From Thalassia testudinum (Eukaryota; Streptophyta; Magnoliopsida; Alismatales; Hydrocharitaceae), in assembly GCA_037157565.1 (NCBI GenBank), contig JAZHRO010000036.1:139864501-139928500 (forward strand): 64,000 nt of DNA, given 5' to 3'. The notes under the pieces are model-generated. The model was given only the letters and a program-made list of their open reading frames with translations, did no database searches and had not been told where the DNA came from. Made by a program: the position numbers and the translations under genes. Shown in pieces: positions 1-9,864 of the stretch. The first letter of the stretch is position 1. Each line of letters starts with the position of its first letter.

Positions 1-167
1 TGTTGTTGTACTGCAATGGTAAAATTACAGTTTTACCCCTTGTTTCTTGCTTTTCTCTCAAAATGGTTATTCATTGAGTTAGGACCTCCAGTTGGTTATG
101 TAGGAGCTTTTGTTCTCTTTTCTGGGTCAAAATGAGCTAGTTAGGGCTCATGATGGTGTTCCCATCA
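1..167 (-). repeat. Element A 3' LTR, partial (window edge)
   Basis: The 167 bases match the last part of the LTR at 8462-9863 nearly base for base, both ending GGTGTTCCCATCA on the plus strand. On the element strand this is the LTR start TGATGGGAAC. The rest of this LTR lies left of the window. Confidence 0.93.
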
Positions 168-204
168 TACCCCATGCCTAGCTTTTGCTAGTCCCTTAGC
201 AAAA
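168..204 (-). promoter_or_regulatory. Element A 3' polypurine tract with adjacent hairpin
   Basis: On the minus strand the 3' LTR is preceded by AGGCATGGGGTA, the expected position of the primer for plus-strand DNA synthesis. Just upstream is a perfect 8-bp inverted repeat: TTTTGCTA at 183-190 and TAGCAAAA at 197-204, with a 6-nt loop. The same hairpin plus G-rich tract occurs next to the 3' LTRs of C1 and C2. Confidence 0.75.
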
Positions 205-1814
205 TTTTAAGGTTTTAACTTCTGTTCTAGACCATGAGTTCTTTGATGTGCACAAATTATGATGAGTGTTTTTTTTTCTTTTTGATTAGGTCAGAATGCC
301 GACAGTAGGCCTAGAGGTACTCAAGTACCAACCAAGATCCGGACCTGACCAGCTCTAGCCTTAATCCTCCGCAAAGGTTTTTAAGGCCCACAGGAACTAT
401 CCTAAGGTTCGTTGGACTCCGCGGTTAAAGCACTCATGCTTGTAATGTATTTTAGCCTCGGTTCTATTTGCAGTGCGTTTTTTTGCAAGAGAGAGACAGA
501 GGATTTTTTTTTTGGAGAGTTTTCTCTCTCTTTTCTTTTTTATTTCTAGTTTCGGATTGGCTTCTCAACATAGTCTATATCGGATTCCTTGTCTCCATCA
601 TCAATCCTCGAAGGGTCCCTGACAATCGATGCTTCGTGATAGCACCGCCCATGGAAACCCCCAAAACCTTGGCTTTCAAGATTTTGAGATAATCCTGCCC
701 ATGGCTTTTTGTACCTAAATCCAGACCTTAGCAATCGACATTTCGTGATAATGTCGCCCATGTCATTTGAACCAGCACAGGGTGCTTACATGCGCCCAGT
801 AGGATATGTAAATATCCTAGGAGACAAGCACCGAGGAGACGATATGTTATTACGCATCTTCGAGGGGAATTCCCGCCTCTCCGTGCCGGGAACTCGTCCA
901 AATCAACTTATGTTGATCGGCCACTCCTAATTTAGGTGACTTTTTCAGAACATTTAAATGCTTTTGCATGATTTTGATGGTTATGCGCACTGAACCAGAC
1001 TGTGTATGGATTGGGGTGCTTAGGTTACTGAGTCCCACAAATCGAAGGTCAGTTAACGAGACTGAATACTCCCTAAGCCTTAGACCTAATACTTAAGCTT
1101 CGCATTTTCCACAACCTCTTGAGGACTATCCAGATCTTAGTGGATACTTGAATTTTTAAGCCTGAGAGTCTAGCCCAAGAGGCCTAAAATCAGCGTTCCT
1201 ACTAATCTCTCTTACGTCTCATTAGCACTTTTTCCTTCATTTTTCTTTCTCTTGATATGGTCTAGAACTTTAGTTAATCCCTTAATTTCTTACTAACGAC
1301 TATCTCTCTTGCTTCTTTTTCATTTTATGCTCCTTTTTGACATTTTTTACTTTTCCTTCTCAAGTTTTGTATGGCCTCAAAATTTTCTCTCCCCTCAGAA
1401 TTTTTTTGTTCTTTTCCAAGATTTTTTCATTTTTTTGGTGTTTTTGTGATATGTGATTTTTTTGTTGAAACCTTTTCTTGTGAGATGAGTCTTCATGGTG
1501 TTTTGCACTTTCATACCCCCCCATGCCTACGATTTGCAATGTCCTCATTATAAATTAAGTGGGTTCGAGTTAAGCTTAGATCATTCATTAGAACAGGTTT
1601 TGGGTGGGCGAACGGGTCGAGGTGACTATTGCGAACGATTCCTAAACTCGGGTACGGGTACCTGAGGTGGGGTCGGCTGTTCTAATGGATGAACCTTAAA
1701 GTGCAATATGAATTCAGCATAGGAATGTCAAGAAAGGTTTCGATTTTTTCAAGAATGACAGGTTGCCTCTCATTAAGAGTTGAGTTTTACGCCATCAACT
1801 GGGCGCAATGAGCT
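205..1814 (-). other. Element A region between pol and 3' LTR, no coding sequence
   Basis: About 1.6 kb downstream of the integrase reading frame. Some Athila elements carry an env-like frame here. I see no such frame, only short open stretches with many stops. The one recognisable feature is the G-rich block at 1512-1548, listed separately. Confidence 0.6.
1512..1548 (-). promoter_or_regulatory. Element A internal G-rich block (candidate second polypurine tract)
   Basis: On the minus strand the block reads GAGGACATTGCA, a short AT spacer, then TAGGCATGGGGGGG. C1 (23389-23421) and C2 (33960-33992) carry the same arrangement at a similar distance (1.2-1.35 kb) from the 3' LTR. The tract resembles the 3' PPT core AGGCATGGGG, so a second plus-strand priming site is a reasonable inference, not a demonstrated one. 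Confidence 0.5.
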
Positions 1815-3259
1815 CAGGGAGAATGAAGGGTGAAGGATATCTCAGCCAAATTTGTATCGGTCAAGTCAATGAACGGTTTAAGTCTCTGACCGTTCACGAT
1901 GAAAGGTTCTGAATCATGGCTAAGTGGACTGATCTCAATGGCTCCATTTCCAAGATTCATCGGACGAGGTAGGGTCCGATCCATTTTGATCGTAGCTTTC
2001 CTGGGAACAGTTTAAGCTTGGCATCAAAGAGTAAGACTTTCTGACCAGGATGAAAGATCTTTCTAGATATGTGCTTGTCGTGAAAGGCCTTAACCCTCTC
2101 TTTGTGAGTTCTCAAATGCGTCATGGCGTAATTCATCGATCTCACTCATTTGAAGCTTTCTGTGGGTTCCTGCCTTAGAAAGATCTAGGTTGCAGTTTCG
2201 TACTGCCCAATAGGCTTTGTGCTCCAATTCGACGGGGAGGTGACATGCCTTCTCGTACACCAATCTGAAGGGAGACATACCTAATTGGGTTTTGTGGGTG
2301 GTCCTATAAGCCCACAAAGCTTCCGAAAGTCGGGATGACCAGTCCTTCCTATCAGGTCGGAAAGTAACCTGAAAGATTTTCTTGATCTCCCAATTGGATA
2401 ACTCAGTTAGACCATTAGTTTAGGGGTGGTAAGGAGTAGAGATTCGATGTGACACCCCATATTTGGTCATCAGTGACCTAAACTGAGCATTAGTGAAATG
2501 GGTCCCTCCTTCAGAAATTATAGCACGTAGAATCCTGAACCGTGAAAAAATGTTCTGATGAATGAATTTGATAACCACTTTATGATCATTGGTTCGGGTC
2601 GAAACGGCTTCGATCCATTTAGACATGTAGTCAACAGCGAGTAAAATTTACTCGAAGCTGTCCGAAACGGGGAAGGGTCCCATAAAATCAATCCCCCATA
2701 TGTCGAAGATTTCACATACAGGAATCGGCTGTAAGGGCATCATATCACGATGGCTCATGTTTCCTATAGTCTGGCAACGAGTGCATGCTCTACAGTGATT
2801 GTACGCATCTTTGAAAATCATGGGCCAATAGAAGCCACACTGGAGGACTTTCGCTGTGGTTTTATGACTTGAAAAATGTCCACCACATGCCTGGTCATGG
2901 CAGAAAGACAATATGTCTTGAATTTTCGCTTTCGCGACACATCGTCGAATGATCTGATCAGCACCGTTGCGGAAAAGATACTGGTCTTCCCAAAAGTAGT
3001 ACTTGGCATCGGAAAGCAATTTGTCCTTCTTGGCCTTCGGCCAATCGGACGGAATCTGATGTGATGCTAGGTAGTTTACTATATCTACAAACCATGGAAG
3101 CCCTGTATTGATAGTCAGAAGGTGCTCATCCGGAAAATGTTCTGTGATGGATCCGGAAGGGTCGATGATCTCAGAAGGAAGGCGGGACAAGTGATCAGCT
3201 ACCACGTTCTGTTTTCCTACTTTGTCACGAATCTCGAGGCCAAACTCTTGCAACAGCAA
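1815..3259 (-). pseudogene. Element A integrase (Athila type), degenerate
   Basis: Integrase joins retrotransposon cDNA to host DNA. The N-terminal zinc-binding HHCC region is visible (HDQACGGHF then CRACTRCQ), followed by the first catalytic Asp in WGIDFMGPF. The expected second Asp is Glu here (AIISEGGTHF), and the catalytic Glu region reads TNGLTELSN. In-frame stops lie after SDSFE (about 2648) and after STPYHP (about 2420). A frameshift falls near 2120, after which the frame continues with HPGQKVLLFDAKLKLFPGK and ends near VNGQRLKPFIDLTD at about 1815. It follows RNase H on the same strand in the usual Gypsy order. Stops, the shift and the substituted acid make it nonfunctional. Confidence 0.85.
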
Positions 3260-3274
3260 GATCCAGTGGATTAA

Positions 3275-3835
3275 TCAAGGTTTCGCATCTTTCTTCGCAA
3301 GGAGATGCCTCACAGCTGTGTGATCCGAGTAAATAATAACATGAGAACCCAGGAGATAAGATCTAAATTTTCCCAGGGCAAATACTACGGCTAGCAGCTT
3401 TTTCTCAGTAACTGTGTAGTTACGCTGAGCCTCGTCAAGTGTCTTACTAGCATAGTAAATGACCATGGGTTTCCCGTCAATTTTCTGCCCAAGTACCGCT
3501 CCTACAGCGAAATTAGATGCATGCACATGATCTTAAAGGGTTGAGACCAATCAGGGGACTGTAGGATCGGGGCTCGGGTAACTCGATCACGGAGGATTTC
3601 AAATGCTTGAGTGCATTCCTTGGAGATTTCTAAAGGTACATCCTTAGAAAGTAGAGTGATCAAGAGGCACGCAATCTTTGAGAAATCAGGAATAAATCGA
3701 CGGTAAAAATCGACGTGCCCCAAAAAAGATCGGATGTCCTTGATTGAGCTAGGCATAGGGAGTTTGGAAATCAAGTTCACCTTGGCTCAATCAACTTGGA
3801 TGCCTTTTTCTGAAATGAGATGTCCTAAGACAATT
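3275..3835 (-). pseudogene. Element A RNase H and RT-RNase H connection, degenerate
   Basis: RNase H removes the RNA strand of the RNA:DNA hybrid during reverse transcription. Visible landmarks are RSFLGHVDFYRRFIPDFSKIA (the connection typical of Gypsy RT), then NFAVGAVLGQKIDGKP, YYASKTLDEAQRNYTVTEKK and IYSDHTAVRHLL, which match the Gypsy RNase H fold. A frameshift near 3515 separates the first part (3780-3502) from the second (3526-3275), and another near 3860 separates it from RT. A stop follows KKDAKP at 3275. Confidence 0.82.
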
Positions 3836-3838
3836 CCT

Positions 3839-4675
3839 TCAGGCACCATAAAATGGCTCTTTTCCCAGGAAAACCAGATTCACGTCAATACATCGCTTGA
3901 GGATTTGGACCAAGTGCAGGAGACAATAGTCAAATGATTCTCCGAATACTAAAAATTCATCCATGAAGACTTCCAGATAATCACCTACCATATCTGAGAA
4001 TATGGCAAGCATGTACCGCTGAAAAGTAGCGGGTGCATTGAAGAGACCGAATGGCATCCTTCGAAACGTGTATGTCCTGAAGGGGTAGGTGAAAGTGATC
4101 TTTTCTTGGTCCTCGAGATGGATTGCCACCTGGTTGTAATTGGAGTACCCATCCAAAAAGCAAAAGAATCTATTTCCCACTAGTTTCTCGAGGATCTGAT
4201 CAATAAATGATCGTGGGAAATGATCCTTCTTCGTGGAGGAATTGAATCTTCTGTAATCAGTGCAAACTCTCCATGAGTTTGCCACAAGGGTCAGTATGAC
4301 TTCTCTGATTTCAGTCGTGAAAACAGTGAGTCCTACCTTCTTCGACACAACCTGGATTGGACTCACCCACCGACCGTCAGAGATCGGGTAGATGATCCCT
4401 GCATCTAAGCACTTAATGATCTCCTTTTTTACGACCTCCTGCAGATTAGGATTCAAACATCTCTACATTTCACGGAAAGGTCGTGTGCCCTCTTCGGTGT
4501 AGATACAGTGTGTGCAGTAAGAGGGGCTGATACTAGTTAAATCATCTAGAGTCCATCCAATGGCTCTACGATGTTGCTGGAGAACAGTAATCAGACAAGA
4601 TTCCTGGTCAGGTGTAAGTCTGGAGTTGATAATCACAGGAAACATTTGATTGGAACCCAAAAAGACGTACTTCAA
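3839..4675 (-). pseudogene. Element A reverse transcriptase (Athila type), degenerate catalytic motif
   Basis: Copies retrotransposon RNA into DNA. The N-terminal flank (4675-4463) carries AIGWTLDDLTSISPSYC, a phrase typical of Athila. After a stop at 4463 the same frame continues from 4456 with DAGIIYPISDGRWVSPIQVV, then SFIDQILEKLVG, DGYSNYNQVAIHLEDQEK and MPFGLFNAPATFQRYM. The catalytic box reads VFMDEFLVFG; the family consensus is VFMDDF, so the second catalytic Asp is Glu. A frameshift follows at about 3860. It lies between protease and RNase H, as in other Gypsy elements. Confidence 0.88.
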
Positions 4676-4813
4676 ATGGTCGGGAAGAGGCTTGAGTTCC
4701 AGAACAGGGTTATCCGCAATAGCGGGCGGTTCAGGGTGTGTGTCAGGAGCAAGGGAAGGGGTTATGGGTGTATCTAGATCAGGGTCAGACTCCCCTGATT
4801 GCGAGTTTTGATT

Positions 4814-5373
4814 TTATTGTGGTTGATCGAAAGTAATTAGGTTGTCCTCGATATATGGTTCATCAACCATGGCCTTGATATCACATATTTGTTCTATAAC
4901 ACCGCAATTAATCCCTTGTTGGGTCTTAAAGATGTCAATTTTCAGTGTTTGGTTCCCGAATTTCAGTTCAATTTGGCCCTCCTCACAGTTTATATTAGCC
5001 CTAGCAGTGGCCAGAAAGGGTCTCCCTAGTATAATTGGTGTATCCCTTGTGTTTTCTGGAGCATCCATATCTAAGACTACAAAATCCACCGGGAAATAGA
5101 AATCCTGTACCCTAACAATGACATCCTCAAGAACTCCTTTAGGTGACTTAATAGATCGGTCAGCCAACTGCAATGTCACCTCTGTCAATTTAAGCTCAGA
5201 TTCCTCAAGTGGTCAAGGAGGGATGTAGGTATTAGGTTTATGGAGGCACCTAAATCTAATAAAGCTCTGTCGAATTGGGTATCACCAATGATACATGAAA
5301 TCAGGGGAGTACCTGGGTCTTTTGCCTTAGGTGGGAGTTTGCTCAAAATTACAGAGCTGGCTTGCTCTGACAA
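4814..5373 (-). pseudogene. Element A aspartic protease (Athila type), broken
   Basis: Retroelement protease matures Gag-Pol. The active-site region reads ALLDLGASINLIP; DLGA in place of DSGA is usual in Athila elements. The flap and C-terminal part follow in another frame (5188-4814) with PIILGRPFLATARANINCEEGQI, the conserved ILGRPFLATA block. A frameshift or stop near 5186 splits the two halves. It sits between gag and RT on the same strand. Confidence 0.83.
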
Positions 5374-7508
5374 TACGATCAGACTCCCACTTTTGGTTCA
5401 TGGCTTACGCTTGGGTGTACACACATCCTTTAGAAATCGTGCGTAAGCCGGTACATGGCGGATTGCATCCATCAAGGGGATGTTTATATGGACCTGTTCA
5501 AAGAGCTTTACTAGATCCTCCTCAGGAGCCACGGGTTTGTTTGTCCTCTTTCCCTTGGTCAAGGCCTCAGGAAATGGAACCTTGGTTGCTTCCTCTAGAA
5601 TAGGTCTAGGTTCTTGATCTGGGATAGGGGTGTCCTGGATAACTATCCTAGGGCTTGGGTTACTACCAGGCTGAAAGTGGTTTGGATAAGGTGGGTCCTG
5701 TGTTGCTTTACCACTACGGGTTGTGACAGAATTTAGTCCTACCTGGTTTTGGTTTGGGGTTGGTAAAATAGGTGGTTGCTATTGAAATCCCGCATACGAT
5801 GTCAAAGCTTCCATCCCGTCGGGTGATGGAACAGAAGGGGCCTGATAAATCATGTGGGCTTGGCTCGGATTTGGGTTCATAATGCGCCTCTGGTTCGGCA
5901 CATTATTTAGTTTCGGTAGATGTTGCGAAGGGAGTGTGCCAGGTTGGCGGGAATTCGCCATCTGGGCGAGTTGATTGCGAACCTCTGTGATCTCCTCCTT
6001 GTGCTGTTTTTGCATAGCTGCATTCGTCTTCTGAATGTCAACCAGAGTCTAAAGGATAAGAGTCATTTGATCTGTTTGGGTTGGCTCAGATTGATAGGTA
6101 GGGTTGGGCCGAGGCTGAGGCAGCTGATATGGACGAGGGGCTTGTGGATGGGGCTGATATGGTGGTCTTTGATTCTGATTATTTCCTGCCCACAGGAAGT
6201 TGGGATGATTCCGCCATCCAAGGTTATATGTATTAGAAAATAGGTCATTCTGGATGGCATTGAGGTCCTCGCAGGTCTGAGGAACCTCAGGAAAGTCAGA
6301 ATACTAGGGTTCAGAGTTTCCCCAACTAGAGTAGGTCGAATCAGAGTTTCCTTTGGTCCTAGAGTTAGACAGGGGTGGATACAGGTCCATCCCCTGAGAA
6401 GATCGGCGATAGATGTATGCACAGCTTCCCTCCTAAGAGGTGGCTGTGCAAATGGGTTTTGCATAGAGGTGTCTCGCTGCAGATATCGAGTCAACTCATC
6501 CACCTTCTTCTCTATGATAGTGACCTTGTCCAACCGACTGGCCATCAGTTCCATGTCGACGGATGCGGATAGGCCCTACGTCTCATGTGCTCCCCTTGGA
6601 TTCGTCGATGCGTGGGCATTCGTCTGGTCTAATAAGCCCATGGAGTCATTATTGATGATGTTCTTGCACATATTTTCGAGAATCTCCCACACAGTATCTT
6701 CATGTTGACCCATGATATTTCCTCCGCAGGTTGCATTGACGAATAAGCGGATATCTTCACGAAGTCCCTGGTAAAAAGACTAGACTTGTTCCCATTTAGG
6801 AACTCCATGATGGGAGCACTTTCACATGAGATCCAAGAAACGGTCCCATGCCTCATGAAGAAGTTCTCCAGATTGCTGAGTGAAGTGTGTGATCTGGTGG
6901 AGTAAGGCATCCGTTCGACCAACTGGAAAGAACTTTTTCAAGAATTCGGATTGCAATTCAACCCATGTGTTGATTGGATGCATCTGAGTCTGATACCAAT
7001 GAGCTACCTTATCCATAAGAGAGAAGGAAAATATCTTCATAAGTAGAATATCCCAATTTTGTATATCTAACCCGAAGGTCTGGGCCAAATGTTTGAATTG
7101 TTTGATGTGCTAGAAGGGATCCTCGGAATTAAGCCCATGAAATTTTGGAATAGCATGAATCATGTTGGGCTTGAGTTCAGAATCAGGACCTCCATCCGGG
7201 ATTTGGACTCGAGGTTCAATTGCAACCGCAGTGGGATTATAATGATCTCGCATCATAGGACGCTGCGACGGGTTTACAAAGTTTTGAAATAGATCATTCA
7301 GGTGCTAGAGTTGGTGTTCAAGATTATTCTCTTCTTCAACTGGTTGTGCCATGATGATGGAAGAAGAAGAATTTGGTTCTGATGAATCAGAGGAGATGTC
7401 CATGTGGTGGAGTTGCTGCATAAACACGGACGTCGAGGCTTGGCCTCGGCGAGAGTGGATTGCTAAAGGAGGTCTTAAGGATGGTCTTAAGGACCTCCTA
7501 CCAAACAT
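5374..7508 (-). pseudogene. Element A gag (Athila type), broken
   Basis: Gag forms the particle that packages element RNA. The N-terminus at 7508 is basic and Ser-rich (MFGRRSLRPSL). The capsid-like core is at 7088-6822 with FSLMDKVAHWYQTQ, TWVELQSEFLKKFFP and HEAWDRFLDL, matching the retrotrans_gag pattern W-x(n)-F-x2-F-P. A Pro/Gln-rich tail follows to about 5400. Stops in the main frame lie at 7305, about 7090 and 6822, and frameshifts near 6625 and 6060. No zinc knuckle was found. The start is the first Met of the open frame after the leader. Confidence 0.8.
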
Positions 7509-8440
7509 GCACTGATGGTTTAGACAAGATTAGAATGTACTGGACCCAATCAAGACACTCAAAAATTTGGATGACTATAGAGGTTCGGGGCGGATGATAC
7601 CCCTTAGTCAAAAAAGCTGTCCACCTGAGAAATACCTGGGCAGCCAGAAAGGGAGTCCCGTAATGACCCCTACACGGTAGAGCGTCCCCACGAGTTACAG
7701 GGTTTCCCCCACCCGACCTCTCTTGTCACTGAGATTCCAGGTAGACCAGAATAGAGACTTTGACCTCTTACGTCTACCACTTTTATTTAAGAGCAAAGAT
7801 GCTTAGGATTCCACTTGAACTTTAGATGTATTGAGTGCAAAAGTGACCTTTCAAGGTTGGTTGACCCAACAAGGGGGTCAACTTCACCTATTTGTCCTTT
7901 GAGAGCTTTAGGTCCTTTCTTTTAGGGTTTAAGTGAAATTAAGAGCTTGATTTTTTAAGGTTTCTCTTGAATAAGTCTTTTCAACCAAGGCTTAGGCACA
8001 CCTCTTTTTGGAATAGTTGATTCTTACTTAGAAAGATGTGTCTCTAAAATCCTAAATTAGAATCCTTAAGTTGGCTCTAATTTTGGTCCAATTTAGTTGT
8101 CACAAATATGGTATCTAGGGCTCAATCAAGAAGGTGGTAGCCCTAGTTACCTTAAATGGATGCACAAGTCAATATTTGTTGTTAAAATCAAAATCAGGCA
8201 ACTTTCGTGTCTTAGCTAAAGATGGAAAGCAGGTAGCCCTAATTGATTTTTATCTTGTTTTTCCTTTTCAAAATGAGGGGATTAAGAGAAAGGGCTAATC
8301 AGAGATTACCTGCCCTGGGTGTGGTTGTTGTGCGGTCATCTTCCTTTGAATCTTCTCCCTGAAACAATCACAACAAAAGAGATATCTCAAGTTAGTACCA
8401 AATCAGAAATTGTGATCAATATTTCTAAATCGCCCGTTGC
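7509..8440 (-). other. Element A 5' untranslated leader
   Basis: About 930 bases between PBS and gag with no open frame. On the minus strand, about 95 nt after the PBS, the sequence TTTTGTTGTGATTGTTTCAG resembles a 3' splice site. C1 and C2 have a similar one at a similar place. No other structure noted. Confidence 0.55.
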
Positions 8441-8461
8441 TCCCCAACAACGGTGCCAAAA
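8441..8461 (-). promoter_or_regulatory. Element A primer binding site
   Basis: Directly inside the 5' LTR the minus strand reads TTGGCACCGTTGTTGGGGA. This is the Athila-type primer site (consensus TGGCGCCGTTGCCGGGG), complementary to a tRNA 3' end, usually given as tRNA-Asp. It differs from the consensus at three or four positions. Confidence 0.88.
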
Positions 8462-9863
8462 TGTTTAGCGAGGTGGATGGAGGCGTGGAGCAGCCAAGAC
8501 GCCTCGCCAGAGGTTTAGCCGGAGGTGGAGAAGGTGGTGGTGATAGCGTGCATCGAGGAATGGTTTCAAGAAATAAAGAGAGAAAAATGATGGGAACAGA
8601 GAGAGGACTTTTCTGTGCGTAGGGAGATGAAGGGGGATGCAGAGATGGCGACCGGCTTGTATTGCTGTCGCCGGAGACGAAATACTCAGTGGAGGAGGAC
8701 GACGATGATGAAGGGGCTACAGGAGCGTCGGCTGGTGCGGCGTGACGCGAACGAAGAGGAGGAAGAGAACCTTGCCACTGGTATTGTGGCAGAGCAACGA
8801 GGGAAAGAGAGGGGGGTCGCCGAAGCTTGCTGAGTTACTGACCGGAGGGGAAGAGACAAAATAGAGGGTTTCTCAAGCCAATTTCAAGCTTAGAGGTTGC
8901 AGGTTGATTTGGGCGTGCTTTTATAGGCCCTAGCAGAAGGTCTTGTGCTTGGAAGCCAAGCTTCCAAGCATGGCAACCTCGCCTGAGATGGAAGGTCAAA
9001 TGAGACCTGAATCTCTCATGCATTCGCACGAGAGATTGGGTACCAAATCAAGCCTGGAATTGTGTTCAAATTGGAGGAGATTTCTCAGAGAATCTCCCTT
9101 TCAAACTTGAAGGGGATTCTTTGAGGAATCAGGGAGATCTTTCCCTCGAAACCTCGCCGGAGTAGGATTCCCTCCTCTATAATGGCGGAGGGGCCTAATT
9201 GCAAAGAATGAAAATAAAGATAGGGGGTTTCTGCAGACATTTTCAAAAGTTAGGGGTAGAAATGTAATTAGGTTGGACCTATTTGCAAAGTAGGTCAAGG
9301 TGAATTTCCCTTAGGTCCAAATTTTGGTACAAACCTAATTTGGACCTAAGGAATCCAATGGTGAAGTTGGATTTTAGGTTTGACCACATTTGACTGGACA
9401 ATTCACATAAAAACCTAATTTAGGGCAAACATTTGATTGAGACCCCAATTTAGGTCAAAATAGGTTCTAAGGGTCAAATTGAAGGTTTTAAACCCTAGAG
9501 GATACTTTTTCATGATTTTTAGAGGATTTAAGTGAATTTTATCCTGACCAGAACCTTGTTAAGTTAAGTGGATCTGTTTTAGGGTTACAAGAAGTCATTT
9601 AATTCCTAGAATTTACATGAGCCCTTTTCTATTTGAACCACCCCACTTTTTATCTTGTTAAGACTATTTGACCTGTGTTTAGCCCATGAGAAAACCTGTT
9701 GTTATACTACAATGGTAAAATTACAATTTTACCGCTTATTTCTTACTTTTCTCTCAGAATGGTTATTCATTGAGTTTGGACCTCCAGTTGGTTATGTAGG
9801 AGCTTTTATTCTCTTTTTTAGGTCAAAATGAGCTAGTTAAGACTCATGATGGTGTTCCCATCA
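8462..9863 (-). repeat. Element A 5' LTR
   Basis: This 1402-bp LTR has ends TGATGGGAAC and CTAAACA on the element strand, with TG..CA termini. A TATA-like CCTATAAAAGC on the minus strand around 8917-8927 gives a likely promoter. The first 17 bases form a small inverted repeat (TGATGG and CCATCA). Short open frames on both strands inside this LTR are not genes. Confidence 0.92.
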
Positions 9864-9864
9864 T

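Larger units (their letters stand above)
1..9863 (-). mobile_element. Element A: Athila-like Ty3/Gypsy LTR retrotransposon, degenerate, nested in B1
   Basis: Minus-strand element cut by the left window edge inside its 3' LTR. The order in its own direction is 5' LTR (8462-9863), PBS, gag, protease, RT, RNase H, integrase, a noncoding tail, the 3' polypurine tract and a partial 3' LTR (1-167). The Athila assignment rests on the TTGGCACCG-type PBS, the DLGA protease motif, RT phrases such as DAGIIYPISD and MPFGLFNAPATFQRYM, and the pol tail VNGQRLKPF. The element interrupts the RT of B1: B1 coding resumes at 9865 with FSKIDLRSG. Only one flank is visible (9864-9868, tttct), so the TSD cannot be confirmed here. 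Every reading frame is broken, so this copy is dead. Confidence 0.9.

Noticed and set aside
168..1814. Env-like gene in element A
   Set aside because: No frame, signal peptide or membrane segment of useful length is present between integrase and PPT.
8437..9029. Small frames around the A LTR and PBS
   Set aside because: They overlap the PBS and LTR and show no protein similarity.
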